From an uncultured Victivallis sp. (GTDB taxonomy: Bacteria; Verrucomicrobiota; Lentisphaeria; Victivallales; Victivallaceae), in assembly GCA_944389815.1 (NCBI GenBank), contig CALXNS010000087.1:20878-84877 (forward strand): DNA of 64,000 nucleotides, given 5' to 3'. Positions within the stretch are counted from its first letter, which is position 1. The number at the start of each line of letters is the position of its first letter. Shown here in pieces: positions 35,558 through 44,703 of the stretch. A program made the translations under genes and the position numbers. The notes below the pieces were generated by a model. The model did not search any database. It saw nothing but the letters and a program-made list of their open reading frames with translations, and was not told the DNA's origin.

Positions 35558-36388
35558 ATGGCGCGCGTGGTTCGGTCCAGATTTGCGGAATGCATGAAGC
35601 ATCTCTTCATTGTGCTGATACTGTTTTTCGCCTTTGTTCCGTTGTATCTGATGGTGAATATCTCGCTCAAGGACAATCTGCAGTTCGCGTTGAATCCGTG
35701 GCTGCCGAGTTATCCGTTCCACTGGGAGAACTATGTTTACGGCTGGCACCAGATCGGCGGGACGATATTCAATACGATTTTCGTGGCGACGACGACGACG
35801 GTTCTGACGTTGTTTTTTGCGGTGATCGGGGCGTATTTCTTTGCGCGTTACAAGATGCCGGGGTCGAAATTTCTCTTCGGAATATTCATGCTGCTGATGA
35901 TGTATCCGGCGGTGGCGAACATGGTTCCGATGTTCAAGCTGATTGCGTCGCTGGGGTTGTACAACACGCACCTGTCGCTGATCATTCCGGCGGTGGCGGC
36001 GGGGCAGGCGTTCAACATCTACGTGCTGCGCAATTTCATCGAGGACATTCCGCAGGATCTGTTCGACGCGATTGAAATCGACGGCGGGAACACCTTCTGG
36101 CAGATCTGGCATGTGGTCATTCCGATGTCGATGCCGATCATCGGAACACTCGGGATTCTGTCGATCATCGGGCAGTGGAATAATTTCGTGTCGCCGCTGC
36201 TCTACATCCGGGATTCCAATTTGCAGACCATCGCGGTGGCGCTGCTGAATCTCGAAGGGGAATACACCAAGAACTGGGGACAGTTGATGGCCGGTTACAC
36301 GATCGCCTCGATTCCTTTGATCGTGCTCTTCATTTTCTGCATGAAACTCTTCATCCGCGGCCTCTCCTCGGGAGCGGTCAAGGGTTGA
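35558..36388 (+). CDS. Sugar ABC transporter permease (MalG/UgpE type)
   Basis: 276 residues, six membrane helices. EAA loop in IPQDLFDAIEIDGGNTFWQIWHVVIPMSMP, and the C-terminal WNNFVSPLLYIRD and GEYTKNWGQLMAGYTIASIPLIV segments typical of MalG-type subunits. GGAAGGAG precedes the ATG. No ATP-binding subunit is encoded in this window; a shared ATPase elsewhere (MsmX/UgpC type) would have to power it. Confidence 0.93.
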   Translation: MARVVRSRFAECMKHLFIVLILFFAFVPLYLMVNISLKDNLQFALNPWLPSYPFHWENYVYGWHQIGGTIFNTIFVATTTTVLTLFFAVIGAYFFARYKMPGSKFLFGIFMLLMMYPAVANMVPMFKLIASLGLYNTHLSLIIPAVAAGQAFNIYVLRNFIEDIPQDLFDAIEIDGGNTFWQIWHVVIPMSMPIIGTLGILSIIGQWNNFVSPLLYIRDSNLQTIAVALLNLEGEYTKNWGQLMAGYTIASIPLIVLFIFCMKLFIRGLSSGAVKG

Positions 36389-36416
36389 GGCGAAGCCGGA
36401 GTCGAATGGAATAATC

Positions 36417-38243
36417 ATGGGGCGAACAGGACGATATCTGCTGTTGCTGCACCGTCGGGTGATTCTGCGCGGGGTCGGGTTCTGGCAGCATCGCTGGGGC
36501 GAGCGAAGTCTGCTGGCGGCGCTGGCAATTTTGATCGGCGCGGTGGCGGCGTTCATGGCGGCGGCGCTGCATTTGCTGGTGACGCAATGTGAAAAATTCG
36601 GCATCTGGCTGACGCAGACGCCGAAAGAACTGCATGAGAGCGCGTGGCTGGCGGTGTTGCTGGTGTTGCCGATGATCGGTCTTTTCATTTCGTTTCTGAT
36701 TCAGCGTTATTTAGGGGGGCCGCGCTACGCGAAGAGCCTGAGTCCGCTGATATTGGCGCTGAGTCGCCGCCGGACGGGGATCCCGTTTGTGGAGACGTTC
36801 AACCACCTGCTGTCGAGCGGGTTTTCGGTCGGGTTCGGCGGTTCGGCGGGGTTGGAGGCGCCGAGCGTGCTGACCGGAGCGGCGATCGGCGCGAATTGCG
36901 CCGGTTTTCTCAACATCGACCGGCGTCGGCGCGGTTTGCTGCTCGGCTGCGGTGCGGCTGCGGCGATTTCGGCGATATTCGACAGCCCGATTGCGGGGGT
37001 GTTGTTTGCGGCGGAGGTGCTGCTGCCGGAATTCAGCGTATCGGCGCTGGTGCCGATGATGATGTCGAGCGCCGTGGCCACGGTCGTATCGCATTTGATT
37101 GTCCAGGACAATAAATTTTTCCACGCGATCACCGACACATGGCGTTCCGATGCGATTCCATGGTATTTCATCTGCGGGATTTTCTGTGCGTTGATCGGCG
37201 TGTACGTAATCCGGGCGGCGTATTATACAGCGGAAAAATTGAAACGTTGTTTCCGTTCGCCGTGGAAACGGCTCTGGGCCGGCGGAAGCCTGCTCTGCGT
37301 GCTGCTGCTGGTGTTTCCCTTGCTGCGCGGTCAGGGATATTTGTACATAGAAAAGTTGTTCAACGGGGATCTGGACGCGCTGGCGAGTTCTTCCCCGCTG
37401 CTGTCGGGGCTCGATTCCGAACCGCTGCTGCTGGTGATTTTGTTCGTGGCGGTGATTCTGCTCAAGGTGATCGTCTCGGTTCTGACGGTGGATTCGGGCG
37501 GAGACGGAGGAATTTTCGCGCCGTCGATGTTCATCGGCGCGTTCACCGGGTTCGCGTTTGCCCGGGTGGTGAACCTGACCGGAATCATCGCGCTTCAGGA
37601 ATTCAATTTCGTGGCGGTCGGGATGTGCGGGGTATTCACCGCGGTGATGCGCGCGCCGTTGACGGGGATCTTTCTGATCGCGGAGGTGACCGGCGGCTAT
37701 GTGCTGCTGGTGCCGTTGATGATCGTTTCATCGGTGTCGTATTTTGTCGCGCGCTTCTTCGAGCCGAATTCGATTTATCGGAAGGCGCTGGCGGAGAGCA
37801 ATCTGCTTGACGAGGACCGCGATCGGGCGATGCTCCGGCGCTTGACGGTGCGCGTAAACATCAACCGAAACTATCATGCATTGCGTCCCGGCGATCCGAT
37901 GGAGACGGTAATTGAGCTGGTCGAACGGACGCATGAGGAAGCGTTTCCGGTTCTGGATGAAGACGGCCGATTGCTGGGCGTGGTTTATCTGGAACGGTTG
38001 CGTTCGGTGATGCTCAATGCCGATGTACATGATGCGCTGCTGGTGTTCGACTTGATGGAACCGATGGCGGGAAGCACTCTTCGCCCGGATGACGATCTTG
38101 CGCACGCGATGGGGAAATTCGACGCGAGCGGTCAGGATTGTCTTCCGGTGTGTGATGAGCAGGGGAAGTTTCAGGGATTTCTCTTCAAGGGGCCGATTTT
38201 CGCGAAATACCGTCGGATGGTGCGGGAGGCGGATGCGTTTTAG
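36417..38243 (+). CDS. CLC-family chloride channel/antiporter with CBS domains
   Basis: 608 residues. Membrane part of about 440 residues with the CLC filter motifs: GFGGSAGLEAPSV (the gating Glu of GREGP-type motifs is kept, though the flanking residues differ), GDGGIFAPSMFIG, and FVAVGMCGVFTAVMRAPLTGIFLIAE. The gating Glu suggests a chloride/proton exchanger. Residues 480-600 form two CBS domains (ALRPGDPMETVIELVE..., FPVLDEDGRLLGVVYL, DCLPVCDEQGKFQGF), which bind adenine nucleotides in relatives. The gene lies 28 bases after the sugar permease; cotranscription is possible but a functional link is not obvious. Confidence 0.9.
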   Translation: MGRTGRYLLLLHRRVILRGVGFWQHRWGERSLLAALAILIGAVAAFMAAALHLLVTQCEKFGIWLTQTPKELHESAWLAVLLVLPMIGLFISFLIQRYLGGPRYAKSLSPLILALSRRRTGIPFVETFNHLLSSGFSVGFGGSAGLEAPSVLTGAAIGANCAGFLNIDRRRRGLLLGCGAAAAISAIFDSPIAGVLFAAEVLLPEFSVSALVPMMMSSAVATVVSHLIVQDNKFFHAITDTWRSDAIPWYFICGIFCALIGVYVIRAAYYTAEKLKRCFRSPWKRLWAGGSLLCVLLLVFPLLRGQGYLYIEKLFNGDLDALASSSPLLSGLDSEPLLLVILFVAVILLKVIVSVLTVDSGGDGGIFAPSMFIGAFTGFAFARVVNLTGIIALQEFNFVAVGMCGVFTAVMRAPLTGIFLIAEVTGGYVLLVPLMIVSSVSYFVARFFEPNSIYRKALAESNLLDEDRDRAMLRRLTVRVNINRNYHALRPGDPMETVIELVERTHEEAFPVLDEDGRLLGVVYLERLRSVMLNADVHDALLVFDLMEPMAGSTLRPDDDLAHAMGKFDASGQDCLPVCDEQGKFQGFLFKGPIFAKYRRMVREADAF

Positions 38244-38297
38244 AATCTCCGTTCGAACCCGGGATGTTTTTTTTCCGGAAAGATTTCGCCTGAGAGC

Positions 38298-38326
38298 TTG
38301 AAATTTTATTCAGGATGCTTTAACTT
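38298..38326 (+). promoter_or_regulatory. Possible promoter of the FHA-MoxR operon
   Basis: TTGAAA (38298-38303), 17 bases, TAACTT (38321-38326). The -10 matches consensus at four of six bases. Confidence 0.4.
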
Positions 38327-38376
38327 ATTTGCGAGTTTTTCAGGGGGGAATTTTACCAGCGGACGAAGAGACAATC

Positions 38377-39714
38377 ATGGCAGAAAAAGAGAGCCGGCCA
38401 ATACATCGTGATTTTCCGACCATCACACTTCAGGAGGGGAGCGGCCGAACCCGTGAAGTGCCGGTCAATCGAGAGTTGTTCATCATCGGGCGGGACAGCG
38501 ACAGCGACATCGTCATCTCCGAAACGGATGTTTCCCGACACCATGCGGCACTGCATGTGACGCCTGACGGAGTGTTCATCGAGGACCTCGGCAGCGCGAA
38601 TGGAACCTTTCTCAATTCAATTCCGATCGTACAGCAGAATCAGATCAAGCATCTTGACGTCATCCAGATCGGCAGTGCGATGCTGGTGTTCAACGATCCG
38701 GACAATCCGGGTGCGCGTGACGGCGGGACGAAAATTTTCGACAACGGCGACGCAGATTTCACCTTCGAATCGATGCGCGAAATCATCCGGTTGCTGGAGA
38801 GGAACATCGGAATCGTTTTCAAGGGGAAGCCCGGAGTGATCCGCGACACGCTGGTCTGCATGATGGCGGACGGGCATCTGCTGCTCGAAGATGCGCCGGG
38901 GGTGGGTAAGAGCATTCTGGCGCAGGCGCTGGCGAAATCGATACAGGCGCGTTACCGGCGGATTCAGTTCACGCCGGACATGCTGCCGAGCGACATCACC
39001 GGAGCGAATATTTACGATGAGAAGTTAAAGCAGTTCCGTTTCGTTCCGGGGCCGATTTTCGGGAACGTGATTCTGGCCGACGAAATCAACCGGACGACGC
39101 CGCGGACGCAGTCAAGTTTGCTTGAGTGCATGTCCGAATCCGTGGTGACGATCGACGGGAAGGGGCGGGTGCTGCCGAAACCGTTCTTCGTGATCGCGAC
39201 ACAGAATCCGGAAGATTATCACGGTACGTACCCGTTGCCGGAACCGCAGCTGGACCGTTTTCTGATGCGGTTGTCGATCGGCTATCCGTCGCCGGAGGAT
39301 GAGCTGGAAATTCTCACCTCGCAGCAGGGCAGTCACCCGTTGTCGCGGATCTCCTTCGTGGTAAAGGGGTCTGACATCGTGCACTGTCACGCGCTGGTGC
39401 GGAAGGTGGCGGTGGCCGACAAGCTCAAGGAGTACATCGTCAAGATCACCGATGCGACGCGGCATCATCCGGCGCTGGCCAATGGCTGCAGTCCGCGTGC
39501 GACGCTGGCATTGATGCGTGCGAGCCAGAGTCTGGCGGCGTATTCGGGACGCGATTATGTGACGCCGCACGACGTGCGTCAGATGGCGCCGGCGGTATTG
39601 GCGCACCGGATGCGGCTGCGTTTGCGTTTCCAGGGCGAATGGCAGCGCGTGGACCGTGTGCTGGAGTCGATACTGGAATCGATCCCGATGGACAACGAGG
39701 ACGCGAAGTTATGA
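38377..39714 (+). CDS. FHA domain fused to MoxR-family AAA+ ATPase
   Basis: 445 residues. Residues 15-110 are an FHA domain, which binds phosphothreonine peptides: FIIGRDSDSDIVISETDVSRHHAALHV and DLGSANGTFLN carry the conserved Gly-Arg, Ser-x-x-His and Asn. Residues 130-445 are MoxR: Walker A APGVGKSILAQAL, GANIYDEKLKQFRFVPGPIF, Walker B VILADEINR, sensor ATQNPEDYHGTYPLPEPQLDRFLMR. MoxR proteins act as chaperone-like partners of DUF58 and VWA proteins. Its stop overlaps the DUF58 start (ATGA). The frame is open to a TTG at 38331, but that adds nothing family-like. Confidence 0.9.
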   Translation: MAEKESRPIHRDFPTITLQEGSGRTREVPVNRELFIIGRDSDSDIVISETDVSRHHAALHVTPDGVFIEDLGSANGTFLNSIPIVQQNQIKHLDVIQIGSAMLVFNDPDNPGARDGGTKIFDNGDADFTFESMREIIRLLERNIGIVFKGKPGVIRDTLVCMMADGHLLLEDAPGVGKSILAQALAKSIQARYRRIQFTPDMLPSDITGANIYDEKLKQFRFVPGPIFGNVILADEINRTTPRTQSSLLECMSESVVTIDGKGRVLPKPFFVIATQNPEDYHGTYPLPEPQLDRFLMRLSIGYPSPEDELEILTSQQGSHPLSRISFVVKGSDIVHCHALVRKVAVADKLKEYIVKITDATRHHPALANGCSPRATLALMRASQSLAAYSGRDYVTPHDVRQMAPAVLAHRMRLRLRFQGEWQRVDRVLESILESIPMDNEDAKL

Positions 39715-40943
39715 TTGTGGCGCTGCCGACTGCGCGCGGGTGGCTTTTGACGTTGCTGGCCGCGGGAGCAGTCGCCGTGGCGCTGGTCAATGTGGGTTTG
39801 GCCAGTGCGATGGCGGCGACGGCGTTTTGTTCGATCTGGCTGGCGAGTTTGTTGATGGCGCAGTTTTCGCTGTGGGGAATCCGGGTGGAACGGTTGCCGA
39901 ATACGGTCGGTTACAGCGGATCGGAACTGGTGCTGCCGTTGCGGGTGGAGAACCGGATGATTTTCTACCGTCAGCCGCTGGTTTTGATTGAGAAGTGTAA
40001 ATTTGCCCCGGACGGCGTGTTGCGCTGGGCACTGGAACCGTTGCGGCCGCGGGAGGTTCGCACGGTGGAGCGGGTATGCCCGGTGGTGAGGCGCGGAGCG
40101 TTTGAGTTGTCTACGCTGCTGGTCGTCGGCGGGGATCCTGCTGGTCTTTTCCGGCGGCGGCGGAAAATTCGTCTACCTGGAGAAGTGACGATCTATCCCC
40201 GGATTGTGGCGCTTGATTCGATTCATCTGCCGAAACGCGGGAGCCGGACGTCGAGTTTCGACGGACGTCCACTGGGACAGTCCGGGCTCGGGCAGGAATT
40301 TTTCGGGTTGCGCCCCTACCGTCCGGGCGATGAGATTCGATTCATTCACTGGAAGGGGACCGCGGCCAAAGGGGAGCTCATGATTCGCGAATTTGAAGCG
40401 AATACGGTCGACCAGGTGGTCATATTGCTGGATACCCGTGCGTCCCTGATCGGGAATGATCCGGTGGAGAATAATTTCGAATATTTAATCAGCGTGGCGG
40501 CGACGTTGTCGGCGTATCTGCGGGAGATGTATTGTCGTTTGATGTTCCGAGCGGCGGACGGTCGCAGCGGGGAACTGCTCCGGCTCTCCGCGGATGCTGC
40601 GGGAATCTACCGGCGGCTGCTGCACATTCTGACGCTGCTGGAACCGGGGGATCAGCCGTTTGAAGATTTGCTGCGTGCGACGATCGAGGAGGCTCCGCGG
40701 GGAACGTTGATCTACGCATTGACGCTGGATATTTCCGAAGAGACGGCCGAATTGCTGGAAACCTTGCTGGATCTGGATTGCCAGGTGCGCTGGATTGCGG
40801 CGCCGAAGAAGAATTTCCCCCACGTGCAGCCGGATGAACCGCGGATCGTTTACGCCGGGCGTCCGTATCCGGGAGCCGAACGTGCGGTGAAACCTTTTGA
40901 GGTGTGTTTCAATACGACGCTGGAGGAGGTGCTCCGGCGATGA
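39711..40943 (+). CDS. DUF58-domain membrane protein
   Basis: 410 residues. Two close N-terminal membrane helices (about 9-55), a beta-rich part (SELVLPLRVENRM, RGAFELSTLLVVGGDPAGLF), then the DUF58 core GLRPYRPGDEIRFIHWKGTAAKGELMIREFE, followed by a von Willebrand A-like region (VVILLDTRASLIG). This is the usual partner of MoxR ATPases. It overlaps both neighbours by 4 bases (ATGA), so the three proteins are likely made in fixed proportion. Confidence 0.92.
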   Translation: MIVALPTARGWLLTLLAAGAVAVALVNVGLASAMAATAFCSIWLASLLMAQFSLWGIRVERLPNTVGYSGSELVLPLRVENRMIFYRQPLVLIEKCKFAPDGVLRWALEPLRPREVRTVERVCPVVRRGAFELSTLLVVGGDPAGLFRRRRKIRLPGEVTIYPRIVALDSIHLPKRGSRTSSFDGRPLGQSGLGQEFFGLRPYRPGDEIRFIHWKGTAAKGELMIREFEANTVDQVVILLDTRASLIGNDPVENNFEYLISVAATLSAYLREMYCRLMFRAADGRSGELLRLSADAAGIYRRLLHILTLLEPGDQPFEDLLRATIEEAPRGTLIYALTLDISEETAELLETLLDLDCQVRWIAAPKKNFPHVQPDEPRIVYAGRPYPGAERAVKPFEVCFNTTLEEVLRR

Positions 40944-43459
40944 AGTGGATCGTTGCATTATGGCGGAAGATGTTTCCGCGTAAGAAGATTGTCGATCATT
41001 CGCGCCGGAGGAAACATCCGGATCGGCTGCCGTATCACTGGCTTTACATTCTGCTGGCGGGTTTTGCGGTGGTGGCATCCCTCTGGCAGTATGGGAATGC
41101 TCAATTAACGACTGGAATCTTGATAGCGCTGCCGCTGGCGGGGGTTCTCGCTTATGTGCCGTACCGGGTGATTCCGTCCTGGAGTCGTTTTACGCTGCAA
41201 TTGTTGATTGCGTTGTTTGCGGGAGGCTGGCTGTTCTGCCGGCTGGGGACGGGGGTGGTCGCGGACAAGGCGCTGCTGGAACTGCTGTCGGTGATGCTGC
41301 TGATCTTCTGCATGGCGCAGAACTCGCGTGATTACGGTTATTTATTCATGATTGCGGCGATATTGCTGCTCTATGGAGCGCTGCTTCCGCGGACGATCTA
41401 TCTTTTCTGTCTGGTGGGGGCGCTGGTGGTGACGCTGGTGCTGCTTTACAACAATCGGGTTCGACAGCTGGCGTCGTCGCCGAATCTGGCGAATCCGCGC
41501 GGGATTGTTCGGCGGAACTGGCATCTGGCGCTGTTGCATACGCTGTTGACGCTGGGATTGTTCTGGCTGATTTTCCCTCATTTCCCGTCGCAGAGCCTTA
41601 CTTCGTACGGGATGTTCGCCGTCGGCTTCAGCAATGACAAGGAGTCGCTGTTGCCGGCGAGCATGCAGAAATGGTTTCAATCGGAAAAAAGTCATCAAAA
41701 CGGAGAAGGCAGCCGGATCGTCCGGAGTGGCCGTCCGGATACACTGGGCGGTTCCGGGACGCCGATCTCGCTGAAGAATGCGGAAGAGAAGGCGTCGTCG
41801 TCGGATGGCTCCGGCAGTTCGACGCCGGGGCGGGATCTGGTGCTTCGGGTGAAATCGCCGTTGAAACTTTATCATCTTGCGCAGCTTTACGATCATTATA
41901 ACGGGGAGGTCTGGATTACGACCGATCGTTTCAAACGTTCGGGGTTGCGCCGGGACGTGCCGACGGTGCCTTCCCATCAGCATCTGGTGTCGCGTTATAC
42001 GATTCACAAATGGATCACGCCGAAATTACCGAGTCCTTATCGGCCATTGAATTTCGAGCGAGAGGGAGACGGGAGCGTGTATCAGCAGTTCCGGGTTACT
42101 TTTTTCAATGCGGAACTGTTGGGCGACACGTATCCGGCGTTGCCGTTTTCCTACCGGGCCATCAGTGTGCTGGATGTTGCTTCGCGGCAGACCGGGGAAG
42201 TGCAGCAGCGTGTGGTGCAGTGGCCGGAGCGTCTGCCGCGGACGCATTATCTGCAACTGCCGGAAAAGCGGATTACGGAGCGGCTCCGCAAAAAGGTTGA
42301 GGAGTTGACGCGCAACTGCCCGGATGATTACAGCAAGGCGATAGCATTGCGGGATTATCTGCGGAATAATTATCGTTATGAACAATATTCCCGGGCGGTT
42401 CCCGAAGGGCGGGAGGCGGCGGACTATTTCGTATTCGACTTGAAGGCGGGTCACTGTGAATATTTTGCTTCGGCGCTGGCGGTGATGGCGCGGATTGCCG
42501 GCTTGCCGTCGCGTGTGGCGTCCGGTTTTTCTCCGGGCGACTACAATACGTTGCTCAACGTGTTCGAAGTGTATGAATACCATGCGCACGCCTGGACTCA
42601 GATTCATATCGATGAATACGGCTGGCTGACGATGGATCCCACGCCGCCGGGAGAGATTCAGTCGCGTACCACGCCGATCGGGCTGGGGCAGTTGCGCGAT
42701 CCGTTCGGAGATGAATGGCGCGTCACGCCGCCTGAGCTGACGGAACATACTCTTTCCACGCTTCAGGAGGCGTATCTCCGGGAACTGGAACGGGAGAAGG
42801 AGAAAGCGGAGCCGTCGATTCTGGATGAACTTGCCAAAGCCGAAGAGACGATTCGCAATCAGGTGCAGGAAGCCTATCGCAAGATCGCTCCGCCATCGGG
42901 GAATGAGGCGAAAAAAATACAGCGCCCCCTCACGTGGCGCCAACGTCTGGACCAGGCGGCGCTCGCAATGCGGGAATTATGGCATAGTGGAGTGGAGTGG
43001 GTTTTATCGCATCAGTATCAATCCGGGGCGGCGATTGCAGTTCTGGCGGCGTTGCTCTGGGTGATGCGGCACTGGCTGGGGTATTGGCGGCGTGGACGGC
43101 TGGCGCGCCGCGGACGGAAGATGCTTCATGAGGCGGTATCCTGTTTCCGCGACGGGGAATATCGTGAGAGTGTGCGCGCGGCATACCGGGCGGCGCGTCT
43201 GCGTTTTATTCTGGAGGGGATGCCGCGGCGGAAGAATCGTGAATTATCCGAATACGCAAATGAAATTGCCGCACAGCATCCAGCATTCGGAATTGCGGCG
43301 GAAGTGATCTTCCGTGCGTTTTACGAGGCGGAATACGCGCCGGCGGAACCGACCAGGGAAACTGCGGCGCGTGCATTGCGGCACGCATTGGGGCTGCGGC
43401 GGCTTCCATCATGCCGCCGCTCGAAGGGGAAGCCGCGCGGCGGGTGTGTGGAAAAATAA
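40940..43459 (+). CDS. TgpA-like membrane transglutaminase/protease-like protein
   Basis: 839 residues. Seven or so membrane helices in the first 230 residues, a periplasmic transglutaminase domain with triad Cys (GHCEYFASALAVMARIAGLPSR, about 504), His (YHAHAWTQIHI, about 547) and Asp (LTMDPTPPG, about 565), then a membrane helix near 700 and a cytoplasmic DUF4129-like end (EAVSCFRDGEYRESVRAAYRAARLRFI). It matches TgpA of pseudomonads in layout. A spacer of about 50 Ser/Gly-rich residues (GEGSRIVRSGRPDTLGG...SSDGSGSSTPG) is before the domain. Third gene of the MoxR-DUF58-TgpA set. Confidence 0.9.
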   Translation: MKWIVALWRKMFPRKKIVDHSRRRKHPDRLPYHWLYILLAGFAVVASLWQYGNAQLTTGILIALPLAGVLAYVPYRVIPSWSRFTLQLLIALFAGGWLFCRLGTGVVADKALLELLSVMLLIFCMAQNSRDYGYLFMIAAILLLYGALLPRTIYLFCLVGALVVTLVLLYNNRVRQLASSPNLANPRGIVRRNWHLALLHTLLTLGLFWLIFPHFPSQSLTSYGMFAVGFSNDKESLLPASMQKWFQSEKSHQNGEGSRIVRSGRPDTLGGSGTPISLKNAEEKASSSDGSGSSTPGRDLVLRVKSPLKLYHLAQLYDHYNGEVWITTDRFKRSGLRRDVPTVPSHQHLVSRYTIHKWITPKLPSPYRPLNFEREGDGSVYQQFRVTFFNAELLGDTYPALPFSYRAISVLDVASRQTGEVQQRVVQWPERLPRTHYLQLPEKRITERLRKKVEELTRNCPDDYSKAIALRDYLRNNYRYEQYSRAVPEGREAADYFVFDLKAGHCEYFASALAVMARIAGLPSRVASGFSPGDYNTLLNVFEVYEYHAHAWTQIHIDEYGWLTMDPTPPGEIQSRTTPIGLGQLRDPFGDEWRVTPPELTEHTLSTLQEAYLRELEREKEKAEPSILDELAKAEETIRNQVQEAYRKIAPPSGNEAKKIQRPLTWRQRLDQAALAMRELWHSGVEWVLSHQYQSGAAIAVLAALLWVMRHWLGYWRRGRLARRGRKMLHEAVSCFRDGEYRESVRAAYRAARLRFILEGMPRRKNRELSEYANEIAAQHPAFGIAAEVIFRAFYEAEYAPAEPTRETAARALRHALGLRRLPSCRRSKGKPRGGCVEK

Positions 43460-43460
43460 A

Positions 43461-43494
43461 AAATCCGTTCCGGACAGAGTCGAAACGGATTTTT
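43461..43494 (+). terminator. Intrinsic terminator, probably bidirectional
   Basis: AAATCCGTT (43461-43469) pairs with AACGGATTT (43484-43492). A T run follows on the plus strand, and an A-rich tract precedes on the other side, so it can also close the convergent gcvH transcript. Confidence 0.75.
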
Positions 43495-43555
43495 ACCATC
43501 TTCGGAAAATGCAACGTCACCGGAGAGTTGTTTTTCCCGGTGCGGTGCGTTTTTT

Positions 43556-43930
43556 TCAGCGGCGGAGTTTGCGCAGATACTTCTGGTATGCGTCCTCGTT
43601 CATCATGTCGTCCAGTTCGGAACTGTCGAAATTGACCAGGCGGCAGAGCCATCCTTTTTCTTCCGGGGATTCGTTGATGAGGCCGGGTTCATCCGCGAGC
43701 GCCTCGTTGACCTGCGAAACAGTGCCGCTGATCGGAGAATAGATATCGGAGGAGGCCTTGACGGATTCCACCTCGCCGAGCCGATCGCCGATGATGAAAT
43801 CATCGTCTTCTTCCGGCAATTCGACATACGTGATGTCGCCGAGTTCATCCGCCGCGTATTCGGAGATCCCGACTGTGGCTTCATCCCCGGAGATTTCCAC
43901 CCATTCATGGTCTTCTGTATAATATTTCAT
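43556..43930 (-). CDS. gcvH: Glycine cleavage system H protein
   Basis: 124 residues, normal length. Lipoyl carrier of the glycine cleavage complex. Seen: YYTEDHEWVEISGDEATVGISEYA, LGDITYVELPE, and the lipoylated Lys58 in VESVKASSDIYSPISG. GAGGAAAT precedes the ATG at 43930; the longer open frame to 44119 is not H-protein-like. gcvT and gcvP are not adjacent, so it may serve a distant complex or a lipoate relay. Confidence 0.95.
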   Translation of the reverse strand: MKYYTEDHEWVEISGDEATVGISEYAADELGDITYVELPEEDDDFIIGDRLGEVESVKASSDIYSPISGTVSQVNEALADEPGLINESPEEKGWLCRLVNFDSSELDDMMNEDAYQKYLRKLRR

Positions 43931-44119
43931 TCGACAATTTCCTCTTTGACCGCCGTTTTTTTCGGAGAGCGACTCATGCATATTAATGTGCTCCGGCAGT
44001 AATGAATCATAAAAGCAATAAAATTCAAGTGGAGGAAAGGATTTTTTCAAGGAAAATACGCAAATGGCGGCAAAAAGTCCAAGTTCTGAAGCCTGCGTGA
44101 GCAATTTCCGCAAAGACAT

Positions 44120-44671
44120 TCATTCGGCAAAGGTTTCGACGGCGAAGCGGAAAAGTTTCAAATCCGCACATTTCTCCGTCGAATTTTCCGGCGACATTCC
44201 GGCCTTCCGCATCAGAAACAGCAATGCGCGTTCTCTGTCCCAGCCCTGCTGTCGGACGATCTGCGGCAGAAACAGAGCCCGGCGTTCCGCGTAACGCAGC
44301 AGGAGACCGTCCTGTTCGGGTTGAGCGGCTTCCGGCGTGACCGGTTCGAGCGGGCCTGGGATGGAAATTTCCAGCCGGATTTCCGGCAGTTCCTCCGGTT
44401 CCAGCGGCGGAAAACCCGGATCGGCGAAGGCGGCGTTCAACACATTTCGCGCAAGGTTTTCGGCGAGGGACTCAAAAATTTCACAGTTGCCGATGCAGCC
44501 GCGAATCTCCCCGTCTTCATAAAGGGTGACGAAACAGCAGCCGGGATTCTGCAATTCGGCGACGGGAGGCAGTGGCGGCGTATCGCTTCGGGGGCCGGCA
44601 AATTCGCATTCCAGAATCTGTCGCGCATACTGGAGAAGCAAACGTCGTTCCCGCGGGGAAAACAGCATCAC
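44120..44671 (-). CDS. AMMECR1-domain protein
   Basis: 183 residues. The AMMECR1 core is seen in CCFVTLYEDGEIRGCIGNCEIFESLAENLARNVLNAAFADPGFPPLEPEELPEI, including the family hallmark RGCIG, and LLLRYAERRALFLPQIVRQQGWDRERALLFLMRKAG. In many bacteria it occurs with a Memo-like protein and a radical SAM enzyme; neither is here. Starts at GTG 44671 or ATG 44668, both after GGGAGG. It follows lptF/G by 32 bases on the same strand. Biochemical role unknown. Confidence 0.88.
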   Translation of the reverse strand: MMLFSPRERRLLLQYARQILECEFAGPRSDTPPLPPVAELQNPGCCFVTLYEDGEIRGCIGNCEIFESLAENLARNVLNAAFADPGFPPLEPEELPEIRLEISIPGPLEPVTPEAAQPEQDGLLLRYAERRALFLPQIVRQQGWDRERALLFLMRKAGMSPENSTEKCADLKLFRFAVETFAE

Positions 44672-44703
44672 CGGTCACCTCCCGTGCTCACTTCTTTCCG
44701 CGG

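Noticed and set aside
34808..36688. 626-codon minus-strand open frame over the permeases
   Set aside because: Very rich in His, Arg and Gln, typical of antisense shadows; both permeases are clear on the plus strand.
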